Assembly (NCBI RefSeq): GCF_002005565.1
Contig: NZ_BDJC01000024.1
Span: 1 to 64,000 of the forward strand
Direction: 5' to 3'
From: Streptomyces sp. JHA26
GTDB taxonomy: Bacteria > Actinomycetota > Actinomycetes > Streptomycetales > Streptomycetaceae
DNA length: 64,000 nucleotides
Made by a program: the position numbers and the translations under genes. Below, piece after piece: positions 41,161-49,670 of the stretch (the first letter of the stretch is position 1; the number at the start of each line of letters is the position of its first letter). The notes beneath the pieces were generated by a model. It searched no databases, was not told the origin of the DNA, and saw only the letters and a program-made list of their open reading frames with translations.

Positions 41161-42296
41161 CTCTCGCCGCCGCAACAGAGGCCGCAACGGAGTTGGCCAC
41201 CGCCACCAACGAGCACCTCGCGAACCTCAGCAACACGCTGATCTACTCCGCGATGGCCGTCTACACGCTGGCCTTCTTCGCCCACATCGCCGAGTGGATC
41301 TTCGGCAGCCGCAGCAAGGTCGGCCGCACCGCCGCCGCGCTCACCGCCACGGCCGAGGCGAAGAGCGCACCGGCCGTCACGGTGAAGAAGAACGGCGGCA
41401 CCGCCGTACTGGAGCGGCCGAAGGTGGTCGTGCGGGCCGCCTCCGGCTCCCGCGACGTGCCCGACGGGCCGGGCGCCCACGGCGGCACCGAGAAGGGCGA
41501 CCTCTACGGACGGATCGCCATCTCGCTCACCGTGCTCGCCTTCGCCATCGAGGCCGGTGGCGTGCTCACGCGCGCCCTGTCGGTGAAGCGGGCGCCGTGG
41601 GGCAACATGTACGAGTTCAACATCACGTTCACGACGGTCGCCGTCGGCGTGTACCTCGTCCTGCTCGCGCTGAAGAAGAACATCCGCTGGCTCGGCCTGC
41701 CCCTGGCCACCACGGTCCTGCTCGACCTCGGCCTGGCCGTCACCGTCCTGTACACGGCGAGCGACCAGCTGGTCCCGGCGCTGCACTCGTACTGGCTGTA
41801 CATCCACGTCTCCACGGCGATCTTCTGCGGCGCGGTCTTCTACGTCGGCGCGGTCTCCACGATCCTGTACCTGTTCAAGGACTCGTTCGAGAACAAGCTC
41901 GCCACCGGCGGCACCCCCGGCCGCTTCGCCAACTCGGTCCTGGACCGGCTGCCCGCCGCCGCGTCCCTCGACAAGTTCGCGTACCGCGTCAACGCCGCCG
42001 TCTTCCCGCTGTGGACGTTCACGATCATCGCGGGCGCCATCTGGGCGGGCGACGCCTGGGGCCGCTACTGGGGCTGGGACCCCAAGGAGACCTGGTCCTT
42101 CATCACCTGGGTCGCCTACGCCTGCTACCTGCACGCCCGCGCGACCGCCGGCTGGAAGGGCCGCAAGGCCGCCTACCTGGCCCTGGCCGCGTTCGCCTGC
42201 TGGCTGTTCAACTACTACGGCGTGAACATCTTCGTCTCCGGCAAGCACTCGTACGCCGACGTCGGCCTGGGCGCACTGCAGTCCGTGGGCTTCTGA
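41157..42296 (+). CDS. ccsB: cytochrome c biogenesis protein CcsB (ResC)
   Basis: 379 residues with eight or so helices. The tryptophan-rich haem-binding motif is GDAWGRYWGWDPKETWSFIT. A conserved His lies in SYWLYIHVSTAIF and another near the end (NYYGVNIFVSGKHSYA). With ResB it exports haem and joins it to cytochrome c CxxCH motifs. It is the last gene of the cluster and is followed by a strong terminator. Confidence 0.96.
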   Translation: MTLAAATEAATELATATNEHLANLSNTLIYSAMAVYTLAFFAHIAEWIFGSRSKVGRTAAALTATAEAKSAPAVTVKKNGGTAVLERPKVVVRAASGSRDVPDGPGAHGGTEKGDLYGRIAISLTVLAFAIEAGGVLTRALSVKRAPWGNMYEFNITFTTVAVGVYLVLLALKKNIRWLGLPLATTVLLDLGLAVTVLYTASDQLVPALHSYWLYIHVSTAIFCGAVFYVGAVSTILYLFKDSFENKLATGGTPGRFANSVLDRLPAAASLDKFAYRVNAAVFPLWTFTIIAGAIWAGDAWGRYWGWDPKETWSFITWVAYACYLHARATAGWKGRKAAYLALAAFACWLFNYYGVNIFVSGKHSYADVGLGALQSVGF

Positions 42297-42319
42297 CCCG
42301 GAGCACCGCGAGCATCACG

Positions 42320-42357
42320 AGGCCGGTTTCCGTGACCCGGGTCACGGAAACCGGCCT
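42320..42357 (+). terminator. terminator of the cytochrome c maturation operon
   Basis: A perfect 18-bp inverted repeat (AGGCCGGTTTCCGTGACC, 2-nt loop, complement) 24 nt after the ccsB stop. There is no long T run, as is common in Streptomyces. Confidence 0.85.
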
Positions 42358-42449
42358 TCGCGCTACGACGGTGACGGTCCCGTGCTGGTCGTCGGGCGCG
42401 CCGCCTGGGCCGCGTTCATCGGAGCCGGGGTCTTCGAGCCCCCCGTCCG

Positions 42450-43058
42450 TCACGTGTGAGGCGCCGCCTCCGCGCTCACCGACCGCCAGATCCGTTCCGG
42501 CAGGACGCGCGCGGCCTCGTCGAGGTCGACGTCGCCGAGGGTCAGCCAGCGGCGGGAGACGCCGATGACGGGGCCGAGGACGAGGGACTCGAGCAGCGGC
42601 GGGGAGAGCGGCGCGACCTCCCCCTTGTCCACGTACCGCTGGAGCCAGCCGGTCAGGGGCGTCAGCCTGGCCTCCTGGGCGTCACGGAGCTGCCTGGCCT
42701 GTTCCATGCCGAGGTGGTCGGCGCGGGACGAGTGCAGGAGCCGGCCCGCCTCCGGGTGCTCCCGGACGAAGGACAGATAGGCGCGCACCAGCGCGCGGAC
42801 GCCGGTCCGTGCGGTGCGTGAGCGCTCCAGCGCCGCGAGCATCTCGCCCAGCAGCCGCTCGAGCCACCGCATCAGCAGCGCGTCGACGAGGCCGTCGATG
42901 CTCCCGAAGTGGTGGTAGAGGCTGCCCAGGCTCACGCCGCTGGCCTTGGTCACCGCGTTGACGGTCAGGCCCTGTTCGCCCTCCTCGCCGTACAGGCGCA
43001 GGGCGGTGTCCAGGAGCAGTTCGACAGTGGCCTCACCGCGTTGTTGCTTGGGGCTCAT
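42450..43058 (-). CDS. TetR family regulator
   Basis: 202 residues. The DNA-binding head (about 8-55) reads ATVELLLDTALRLYGEEGEQ, VTKASGVSLGSLYHHFGS. The ligand domain is of unknown specificity. ATG 43058 is preceded by SPKQQ-proximal sequence with no strong ribosome-binding site. It is divergent from an acidic lipoprotein gene, with two TTCTAGA elements in the shared 135-bp region. Confidence 0.9.
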   Translation of the reverse strand: MSPKQQRGEATVELLLDTALRLYGEEGEQGLTVNAVTKASGVSLGSLYHHFGSIDGLVDALLMRWLERLLGEMLAALERSRTARTGVRALVRAYLSFVREHPEAGRLLHSSRADHLGMEQARQLRDAQEARLTPLTGWLQRYVDKGEVAPLSPPLLESLVLGPVIGVSRRWLTLGDVDLDEAARVLPERIWRSVSAEAAPHT

Positions 43059-43132
43059 GGGGCGACCGTTCTCTGCTGGGACCGTGGGGACCAGGGTAAA
43101 GCAACGTTCCGCCCGGTACCCCGTCCGTGGAA

Positions 43133-43154
43133 TTCTAGAGCAGATTTCTAGAAA
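43133..43154. promoter_or_regulatory. paired TTCTAGA elements, candidate TetR operator
   Basis: TTCTAGA occurs at 43133 and again at 43146 (13-bp period); the second is part of TTTCTAGAAA. They lie between the divergent TetR and lipoprotein genes. A third TTTCTAGAA is at 43822-43830, just after the lipoprotein stop. Confidence 0.5.
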
Positions 43155-43193
43155 AAGGCTCCGGTGCGGCGGAGGCGCGAGCACACTGTGCGC

Positions 43194-43814
43194 ATGTCTG
43201 GATCAGGATCAGGGATCCCCACCGTTCTCAGGCCGCGCCGCACCGCCCGGGCGAGGGGCGCGGCGGCGGCCGCCGTGGTCGCGCTGCTGGCGCTGTCGGC
43301 CGTCGGATGCGGGGGCGGCGACACGTCGTCCACGGGTTCGTCGTCCTACGAGACCGCCACGGAGGATGCGTACACCGACGACTCGTACGGCGACGACACC
43401 TACGGCGACGACACCTACGACGACGAAACCTACGACGACTCGTACACCGAGGACCCGGCCGACGAAGAACCGGTCGACGAAGACCCGGCCGATGAGGACC
43501 CGTTCACCGAGGACGACCCCTACGCGTCCGAGAGCGAGGCCCCCGACCCGTTCGAGTCGGGCACCTGTCTCAACGGGACGCTGCCGGACTCCACGACCGC
43601 GCAGGAGGTCGACGACGTCGAAGAGGTCGACTGCTCGGCGTCGGACGCCCACTACCGGGTGATCCAGACCTTCCCCATGACGTCCGACATGAGTGCGTGC
43701 GACGACAACCCCCGCACCGAGTACGCGTTCTCCTACCGCTACACCCTCAACGGAGCGGCCATCAGCGAGTACGTGTACTGCCTGGTCGGGCTCGGCTCGT
43801 ACGCGCGGAGTTAG
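43194..43814 (+). CDS. acidic-repeat lipoprotein
   Basis: 206 residues. A signal peptide ends in LSAVGC (lipid-anchored Cys). A highly acidic low-complexity segment of about 70 residues follows (YGDDTYGDDTYDDETYDD and EDPADEEPVDEDPADEDP). The C-terminal domain is Cys-rich (GTCLNGT, VDCSASDAHYRVIQ, SACDDNP, VYCLVG) and resembles the LppU-like domain. The acidic repeat could bind cations. It is probably under control of the divergent TetR gene. Confidence 0.78.
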   Translation: MSGSGSGIPTVLRPRRTARARGAAAAAVVALLALSAVGCGGGDTSSTGSSSYETATEDAYTDDSYGDDTYGDDTYDDETYDDSYTEDPADEEPVDEDPADEDPFTEDDPYASESEAPDPFESGTCLNGTLPDSTTAQEVDDVEEVDCSASDAHYRVIQTFPMTSDMSACDDNPRTEYAFSYRYTLNGAAISEYVYCLVGLGSYARS

Positions 43815-43971
43815 AAGCGGGTTTCTAGAAGTAACTTTCAATCCGGGGCGGGGTGGTGACAGACTGTCCGTCTGGCCGGACTCGTGTCCGTCCGTACGGC
43901 CCGGGGGGAACGTACGGGCCTCGGGTCCGGCCGGTCCGGCGTTGCGCGGGGAGGACGCGCCGCCGGACGGT

Positions 43972-44343
43972 TCAGTCGCCCCGCGGGTCGTCGTCCCGGT
44001 CGGGGTTCTTGTCCCGGTCGGAGTCCTCGTCCCGGTCGCGGTCCCTGCCCCTGTCCCCGCCCCTGTCCCGCTCCTCGCCGAGGGACTTGAGGAAGTCGGG
44101 GTTGTCGTCCGGTGCCACCCACTGACCCCGGCCCCCGCCCTGCCAGGGCCCCGCGCCGGCGGGGTGCCGCTTCTTGCCCGCGATGAGCCAGGAGATCGAT
44201 CCGACCAGCGGGAACAGCAGCACGAGGATGGCCCACAGCGGCTTGGGCATGTGGCGGATGTCCTCGTCCTTCGTGCTGATGCAGTCGATGAACGCGTAGA
44301 CGCTCAGCGCCAGTGGCACGAGGAACATCAGCACCCGGAGCAT
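43972..44343 (-). CDS. PLDc_N-domain small membrane protein
   Basis: 123 residues. Two transmembrane helices (LMFLVPLALSVYAFIDCIS and PLWAILVLLFPLVGSISWLI) form the PLD nuclease N-terminal domain, known from phospholipase-D-like cardiolipin synthases but common alone in actinobacteria. The C-terminal half is an Arg/Asp-rich tail (DRGRDRDRDEDSDRDKN). Function unknown. Divergent from the UbiD-family gene. Confidence 0.85.
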   Translation of the reverse strand: MLRVLMFLVPLALSVYAFIDCISTKDEDIRHMPKPLWAILVLLFPLVGSISWLIAGKKRHPAGAGPWQGGGRGQWVAPDDNPDFLKSLGEERDRGGDRGRDRDRDEDSDRDKNPDRDDDPRGD

Positions 44344-44430
44344 GGGCCTCTCCAGCTCAAGCGGTGGGCGGGGACGCGTCACCGCCCCCAGGTACAGGGC
44401 CAGCCTAGCCGCTCGGGGATACTGGACCGC

Positions 44431-45888
44431 ATGGCTTACGACGATCTTCGCTCCCTGCTCAGGGCGCTGGAGCGCGAGGGCGACCTCAAGCGCATCAAGG
44501 CCGAGGTGGACCCGTACCTGGAGGTCGGGGAGATCGTCGACCGGGTGAACAAGGCCGGCGGCCCCGCCCTGCTCTTCGAGAACGTGAAGGGCTCCGCCAT
44601 GCCCCTCGCGATGAACGTCTTCGGCACCGACCGGCGCCTGCTCAAGGCCCTCGGCCTGAAGGCGTACAGCGACATCTCCGACAAGATCGGCGGGCTGCTG
44701 AAGCCGGAGCTGCCGCAGGGCTTCGTCGGGATGCGCGAGGCGTTCGGCAAGCTCGGTGCGATGGCGCACGTGCCGCCGAAGAAGGTGAAGTCCGACAGCG
44801 CGCCCGTGCAGGAGGTCGTCCTGCACGGCGACGACGTGGACCTGGAGCGGCTGCCCGCCCTGTTCACGTGGCCCGACGACGGCGGCTCCTTCTTCAACCT
44901 GGGGCTCACCCACACCAAGGACCCGGAGACGGGCGTCCGCAACCTGGGCCTGTACCGGCTCCAGCGCCACGACAAGCGCACCATCGGCATGCACTGGCAG
45001 ATCCACAAGGACAGCCGCAACCACTACCAGGTGGCGGCCCGGCGCGGCGAGCGCCTGCCCGTCGCCATCGCCTTCGGCTGCCCGCCCGCCGTGACCTACG
45101 CCTCCACCGCTCCCCTCCCCGGCGACATCGACGAGTACCTCTTCGCCGGCTTCGTGCAGGGCAAGCGGATCGAGATGGTCGACTGCAAGACCGTGCCGCT
45201 CCAGGTCCCGGCCAACGCCGAGGTCGTGCTGGAGGGCTGGCTGGAGCCCGGCGAGATGCTGCCCGAGGGCCCCTTCGGCGACCACACCGGCTTCTACACG
45301 CCCCAGGAGCCCTTCCCGGCCCTGACGATCGACTGCGTGACGATGCGGAAGCGCCCGCTGCTCCAGTCGATCGTCGTCGGCCGGCCGCCGACGGAGGACG
45401 GGCCGCTGGGGCGGGCGACGGAGCGCTTCTTCCTCCCGCTCCTCAAGATCATCGTCCCGGACATCGTGGACTACCACCTCCCGGAGGCGGGCGGCTTCCA
45501 CAACTGTGCGATCGTGTCGATCGACAAGAAGTACCCCAAACACGCCCAGAAGGTGATGCACGCCATCTGGGGCGCCCACATGATGTCCCTGACCAAGCTG
45601 ATCGTGGTCGTCGACGCCGACTGCGACGTCCACGACCTGCACGAGGTCGCCTGGCGCGCGCTCGGCAACACCGACTACGCCCGCGACCTCACCGTCGTCG
45701 AGGGCCCGGTCGACCACCTCGACCACGCCTCCTACCAGCAGTTCTGGGGCGGCAAGGCGGGCATCGACGCGACGAAGAAGCTCCCCGAGGAGGGGTACAC
45801 GCGGGACGGGGGCTGGCCGGACATGGTGCTGTCCGACCCGGAGACATCCGAACGGGTGACGCGACGCTGGAAGGAATACGGCCTGTGA
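44431..45888 (+). CDS. UbiD-family menaquinone biosynthesis decarboxylase
   Basis: 485 residues, prenylated-FMN-dependent decarboxylase family. It has RHDKRTIGMHWQ and the Glu/Arg region of VVLEGWLEPGEMLPEGPFGD plus DHTGFYTP. In futalosine-pathway organisms this family (MqnL) removes the carboxyl group after prenylation of 1,4-dihydroxy-6-naphthoate. The prenyltransferase follows, and a UbiX-like flavin prenyltransferase is at 47103. A GATACT lies seven nt before the ATG and there is no ribosome-binding site, suggesting a leaderless start. Confidence 0.94.
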   Translation: MAYDDLRSLLRALEREGDLKRIKAEVDPYLEVGEIVDRVNKAGGPALLFENVKGSAMPLAMNVFGTDRRLLKALGLKAYSDISDKIGGLLKPELPQGFVGMREAFGKLGAMAHVPPKKVKSDSAPVQEVVLHGDDVDLERLPALFTWPDDGGSFFNLGLTHTKDPETGVRNLGLYRLQRHDKRTIGMHWQIHKDSRNHYQVAARRGERLPVAIAFGCPPAVTYASTAPLPGDIDEYLFAGFVQGKRIEMVDCKTVPLQVPANAEVVLEGWLEPGEMLPEGPFGDHTGFYTPQEPFPALTIDCVTMRKRPLLQSIVVGRPPTEDGPLGRATERFFLPLLKIIVPDIVDYHLPEAGGFHNCAIVSIDKKYPKHAQKVMHAIWGAHMMSLTKLIVVVDADCDVHDLHEVAWRALGNTDYARDLTVVEGPVDHLDHASYQQFWGGKAGIDATKKLPEEGYTRDGGWPDMVLSDPETSERVTRRWKEYGL

Positions 45889-45985
45889 CAGTCGAGGTCA
45901 TGAGGGAGCGCGGCACCGCACCGGCGGGGCCTGTCCGCCGGTGCGGAGGCGGTCCGGTCGAGCGCCGTGGGACGGGGCACGGACT

Positions 45986-46888
45986 GTGAGCGCCTCCGCC
46001 GCCGCGATGCCGCAGCCGGGCCGCACCAGGGCGTTCCTGCGCCTGGTGATGATCGAGCACTCGGTCTTCGCGCTGCCCTTCGCCTACATCGCCTCCCTCA
46101 CCGCGATGTACGAGTGGGACGAGAACATCCACTGGGGCCGGCTGCTCCTGGTCACCGTCGCCATGGTCGGCCTGCGCACCTTCGCGATGGCCGTCAACCG
46201 GATCATCGACCGCGAGATCGACGCCCGCAACCCGCGCACCGCCCACCGCGAGCTGGTCACCGGCGCGATGTCGGTCAGGCACGCCTGGACCGGCGCGCTG
46301 ATCGCCCTGGTCGTCTTCCTGGGCGCGGCGGCCCTGCTCAACCCCCTCTGCCTGGCCCTCGCCCCGGTGGCCGTCGTGCCGATGGTGGTCTACCCGTACG
46401 GCAAGCGGTTCACCAACTTCCCGCAGGCCATCCTCGGCCTCGCGCAGGCCATGGGGCCCATCGGCGGTTGGCTCGCGATCACGGGCGAGTGGTCCTGGGA
46501 GGCGGTGATCCTCGGTCTCGCGGTCGGCATCTGGATCGGCGGCTTCGACCTGATCTACGCCTGCCAGGACGTCGAGACCGACCGGCAGGTCGGCGTGAAG
46601 TCCGTCCCGGCCCGCTTCGGCATCCCCGCCGCCATCTGGGGAGCCCGCGCCTGCCACACGGTCACCACCGCCCTGCTCGTCTGGTACGCCCTCGCCACCG
46701 GCGCCGGCGCGTTCTTCTGGCTCGGCCTGGTCATCGTCGCGGGCGCCTTCCTCTACGAGCACACCATCGTCCGCCCCACCGACCTGACCCGCCTCAACAG
46801 GGCGTTCTTCAGCGTCAACGGCTTCATCGGTATCAGCCTCTTCGTGTGCGCGCTGATCGATCTACTGGTGCGCGGGCTCACGGTGTAG
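45986..46888 (+). CDS. mqnP: UbiA-family prenyltransferase MqnP
   Basis: 300 residues, about eight helices. The two Asp-rich prenyl-diphosphate motifs are NRIIDREIDARNPRT and DLIYACQDVETDRQVG. It attaches the polyprenyl chain to 1,4-dihydroxy-6-naphthoate in the membrane. Gene order (UbiD, UbiA, then UbiX after a CRISPR remnant) supports this over a haem O synthase role. GTG 45986 is used; an ATG seven codons later is the alternative, and neither has a clear ribosome-binding site. Confidence 0.92.
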   Translation: MSASAAAMPQPGRTRAFLRLVMIEHSVFALPFAYIASLTAMYEWDENIHWGRLLLVTVAMVGLRTFAMAVNRIIDREIDARNPRTAHRELVTGAMSVRHAWTGALIALVVFLGAAALLNPLCLALAPVAVVPMVVYPYGKRFTNFPQAILGLAQAMGPIGGWLAITGEWSWEAVILGLAVGIWIGGFDLIYACQDVETDRQVGVKSVPARFGIPAAIWGARACHTVTTALLVWYALATGAGAFFWLGLVIVAGAFLYEHTIVRPTDLTRLNRAFFSVNGFIGISLFVCALIDLLVRGLTV

Positions 46889-46966
46889 CCCCTTCAGGTG
46901 ACGTCGGCGGAGCCGCCGTGTCCACCCGCTCGAGAACTCGTCCGTTGAACGGGCCTTGATCGGGTT

Positions 46967-47057
46967 CTGCTCCCCGCACCAGCGGGGATGGCCCGAGCGC
47001 TACGCCCATGAACCGGTTGACGGTCAAGGTGCTCCCCGCACCTGCGGGGATCGCTGT
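46967..47057. CRISPR. two-repeat type I-E-like CRISPR remnant
   Basis: Two 29-nt repeats share GCTCCCCGCACC-A/T-GCGGGGAT and each form a CCCCGC/GCGGGG hairpin: 46967-46995 and 47029-47057. A single 33-nt spacer (46996-47028) lies between. The sequence is the type I-E consensus of Streptomyces. No cas genes are in the window, so this is an orphan or relic unit between mqnP and the UbiX-like gene. Confidence 0.7.
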
Positions 47058-47090
47058 CCGGCCGCCCGACACGCACGGAGGGCGGCCGGA

Positions 47091-47096
47091 TAGGCT
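47091..47096 (+). promoter_or_regulatory. -10 box of a leaderless UbiX-like gene
   Basis: TAGGCT ends six nt before the GTG at 47103 and there is no ribosome-binding site. Transcription should start at or next to the start codon. Confidence 0.6.
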
Positions 47097-47102
47097 CAAG
47101 AT

Positions 47103-47786
47103 GTGAACCCAGGAAAATCGCAGCGCGTGCCTTGGATCGTGGGGGTGTCCGGGGCCTCCGGCACCCCGTACGCCGCCGCCGTGCTGCGGGCGCTGCTCGC
47201 GGCCGGCGAGAACGTCGACCTGGTGGTCAGCCGGGCCTCGCGGCTCACCCTGCTCGACGAGACCGGCATCTCCTTCCGCGACGCCCACTGGCAGCAGGAC
47301 CTGCGCGAGTGGCTGGCCCGCGGAGCCGACGGCAAGCCGGGCACCTTCGACGTCGGCCTCGACGGCGACCGGGTACGGCACTGGAGCGCGGGCGACCTCG
47401 CGGCCGGGCCGTCCTCGGGGTCGTACCCCGCCAAGGGCATGCTGATCGTCCCCGCCTCCACGGCCTGCGTGGCCGGGGTCGCGCTGGGGCTGTCGAAGGA
47501 CCTGTTGCAGCGGGCGGCGAGCGTGACCCTGAAGGAGGGGCGCACACTGGTCGTGGCCGTGCGGGAGACCCCGTTGGACGGCCGGACGCTGCGGCACCTG
47601 GTGGCCCTGGACGACGCGGGCGCGAGCGTGGTGCCCGCCTCCCCGGCCTTCTACGCGGGGGCGACGCACATCCAGGACCTGGTGGACTTCGTCGCCGGAC
47701 GCGTCCTGGACGCGGCGGGCGTCGAGCACGGCCTGTACCGCCGCTGGCGCGGCGAGCTCGGCGGAGGGTCGCGCACCACCGGCTGA
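47103..47786 (+). CDS. UbiX-like flavin prenyltransferase for menaquinone synthesis
   Basis: 227 residues. The FMN-binding start is WIVGVSGASGTPYAAAVLRA. LIVPASTACVAGVALGLSKD and LVVAVRETPLDGRTLRHL are typical UbiX/Pad segments with the Ser and Glu used in prenylation. It makes prenylated FMN for the UbiD-family decarboxylase at 44431. An insertion of about 25 residues (ARGADGKPGTFDVGLDGDRV) lengthens it compared with classical UbiX. Confidence 0.92.
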   Translation: MNPGKSQRVPWIVGVSGASGTPYAAAVLRALLAAGENVDLVVSRASRLTLLDETGISFRDAHWQQDLREWLARGADGKPGTFDVGLDGDRVRHWSAGDLAAGPSSGSYPAKGMLIVPASTACVAGVALGLSKDLLQRAASVTLKEGRTLVVAVRETPLDGRTLRHLVALDDAGASVVPASPAFYAGATHIQDLVDFVAGRVLDAAGVEHGLYRRWRGELGGGSRTTG

Positions 47787-47889
47787 GCACGAAAGCACAC
47801 CCCACGAGAACACCCCCACGGCAACACCCCACGAGCACCATCTCCCCCACACGTATCTTCAGACCTCTTCAGCGGAAGGCTTCGATCGC

Positions 47890-48348
47890 ATGGACGCGGT
47901 GGACAGGCAGCTCATCCAGGCCCTGAGGGAGAACGGACGGGCCTCCTACGCGGAACTGGGGCGCCTCGTCGGGCTGTCGGGCCCCAGCGTCACCGACCGC
48001 ATCAACCGGCTGGAGGCGGCCGGTGTCATCACCGGCTACCGGGCCACCGTCGACTCCGCGTCGCTCGGCCTCGGCGTCACCGCCCTGGTCGGCGTCTCGC
48101 TCTCCGACGCCGCCGACCACGAGGACGTCGCGCAGCGGCTGCGGGACCTGCGGGAGATCGAGGACTGCTGGTTCATCGCCGGCGACGACTCCTACATGCT
48201 CAAGGTGCGCGCGGCCGACGTGGACGGCCTGGAGAGCATCATCCGCCGGCTGTCCGGCACGAAGGGCGTGTCCAGGACCCGTACCACCATCGTGCTCTCC
48301 ACCAAGTGGGAGAACCGGGTCGGTGAGCTGCCCGAAGAGGTCCAGTAG
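47890..48348 (+). CDS. Lrp/AsnC family regulator
   Basis: 152 residues. The N-terminal helix-turn-helix is SYAELGRLVGLSGPSVTDRI. The C-terminal RAM domain follows (LGVTALVGVSLSD, DDSYMLKVRAADVDGLE). It lies between the UbiX-like gene and mqnE and is often conserved there, so it may respond to an amino acid and tune the menaquinone genes. Confidence 0.92.
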   Translation: MDAVDRQLIQALRENGRASYAELGRLVGLSGPSVTDRINRLEAAGVITGYRATVDSASLGLGVTALVGVSLSDAADHEDVAQRLRDLREIEDCWFIAGDDSYMLKVRAADVDGLESIIRRLSGTKGVSRTRTTIVLSTKWENRVGELPEEVQ

Positions 48349-48435
48349 CCGGGGCACGGAGCGCCGTTCGGGGGTCCCCCCGCCCGAAGGGTGGGGGAGT
48401 ACGGTTGACGAGTTCGTCTCAGAAAGAGGTATCGC

Positions 48436-49599
48436 ATGGACGCCGGGCTCAAGCGCGAGCTGGAGGAGAAGGTGCGGGCGAGCGTCCGCCTGACCCGCGA
48501 GGACGGCATCGCGCTGTACGAGTCGGACGACCTGGCCTGGCTCGGCGGCCTCGCGCACGAGGTGCGGACGCGGAAGAACGGCGACGTCGTCCACTTCAAC
48601 GTCAACCGTCACCTCAACATGACCAACGTGTGCACGGCGTCCTGCGCCTACTGCTCCTTCCAGCGCAAGCCGGGGGAGAAGGACGCCTACACGATGCGCA
48701 TCGAGGAGGCGGTGAAGCTCGCCAAGGCGATGGAGGGCGAGAACCTCACCGAGCTGCACATCGTCAACGGACTGCACCCGAACCTGCCGTGGCGCTACTA
48801 CCCGCGCTCGCTGCGCGAACTGAAGGCCGCGCTGCCGGGCGTGTCGCTGAAGGCGTTCACGGCCACCGAGATCCACCACTTCGAGACGATCTCCGGGATG
48901 TCCGCCTCCGACATCCTCGACGAGCTGATCGACGCCGGTCTGGAGTCCCTCACCGGCGGCGGCGCGGAGATCTTCGACTGGGAGGTGCGGCAGCACATCG
49001 TCGACCACCGCACCCACTGGGAGGACTGGTCGCGCATCCACCGCCTGGCGCACGAGAAGGGGCTCAAGACCCCGTGCACCATGCTCTACGGCCACATCGA
49101 GGAGCCCCGCCACCGCGTGGACCACGTGCTGCGGCTGCGTGAGCTGCAGGACGAGACGAACGGCTTCCAGGTCTTCATCCCGCTGCGCTACCAGCACGAC
49201 TTCGTGGACATGAAGGACGGCAAGATCCGCAACCGGCTCCAGGCGCGGACGCAGATGGCGACCGGCGCGGAGGCGCTGAAGACCTTCGCGGTGTCGCGGC
49301 TGCTGTTCGACAACGTCCCGCACGTCAAGGTCTTCTGGGTCATGCACGGCGTCCGGACCGCACAGCTCGCGCTCCAGCACGGCGCCGACGACATGGACGG
49401 GTCGGTCGTCGAGTACAAGATCACGCACGACGCGGACAACTACGGCACGCCGAACAAGCTGACCCGCGAGGACCTGCTCGACCTGATCCGCGACGCCGGG
49501 TTCCGCCCCGTCGAGCGGAACACGCGGTACGAGATCATCCGGGAGTACGAGGGCCCCGACCCGGCGCGTCGCGACGCGCCGCAGCCGATGCGGGTGTGA
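48436..49599 (+). CDS. mqnE: aminofutalosine synthase MqnE
   Basis: 387-residue radical SAM enzyme joining an SAM-derived adenosyl radical to 3-[(1-carboxyvinyl)oxy]benzoate to give aminofutalosine. The cluster motif CxxxCxxC is CTASCAYC, following FNVNRHLNMTNV. ELHIVNGLHPNLPWRYY and PLRYQHDFVDMKDG are family segments. AGAAAGAGG lies upstream. It is downstream of MqnA (58079) in the pathway. Confidence 0.96.
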   Translation: MDAGLKRELEEKVRASVRLTREDGIALYESDDLAWLGGLAHEVRTRKNGDVVHFNVNRHLNMTNVCTASCAYCSFQRKPGEKDAYTMRIEEAVKLAKAMEGENLTELHIVNGLHPNLPWRYYPRSLRELKAALPGVSLKAFTATEIHHFETISGMSASDILDELIDAGLESLTGGGAEIFDWEVRQHIVDHRTHWEDWSRIHRLAHEKGLKTPCTMLYGHIEEPRHRVDHVLRLRELQDETNGFQVFIPLRYQHDFVDMKDGKIRNRLQARTQMATGAEALKTFAVSRLLFDNVPHVKVFWVMHGVRTAQLALQHGADDMDGSVVEYKITHDADNYGTPNKLTREDLLDLIRDAGFRPVERNTRYEIIREYEGPDPARRDAPQPMRV

Positions 49600-49670
49600 A
49601 CGGGCGGTAGTCCCCCGTCGGCCCGCACCCGGCCAGGGATCCGCGCCCCCGCGGCGGGTACCCGCACCCC

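Noticed and set aside
47787..47889. Additional CRISPR repeats downstream of the UbiX-like gene
   Set aside because: The CACCCCACGAG-like repeats there do not share the I-E repeat or its hairpin and are only low-complexity C/A-rich sequence.
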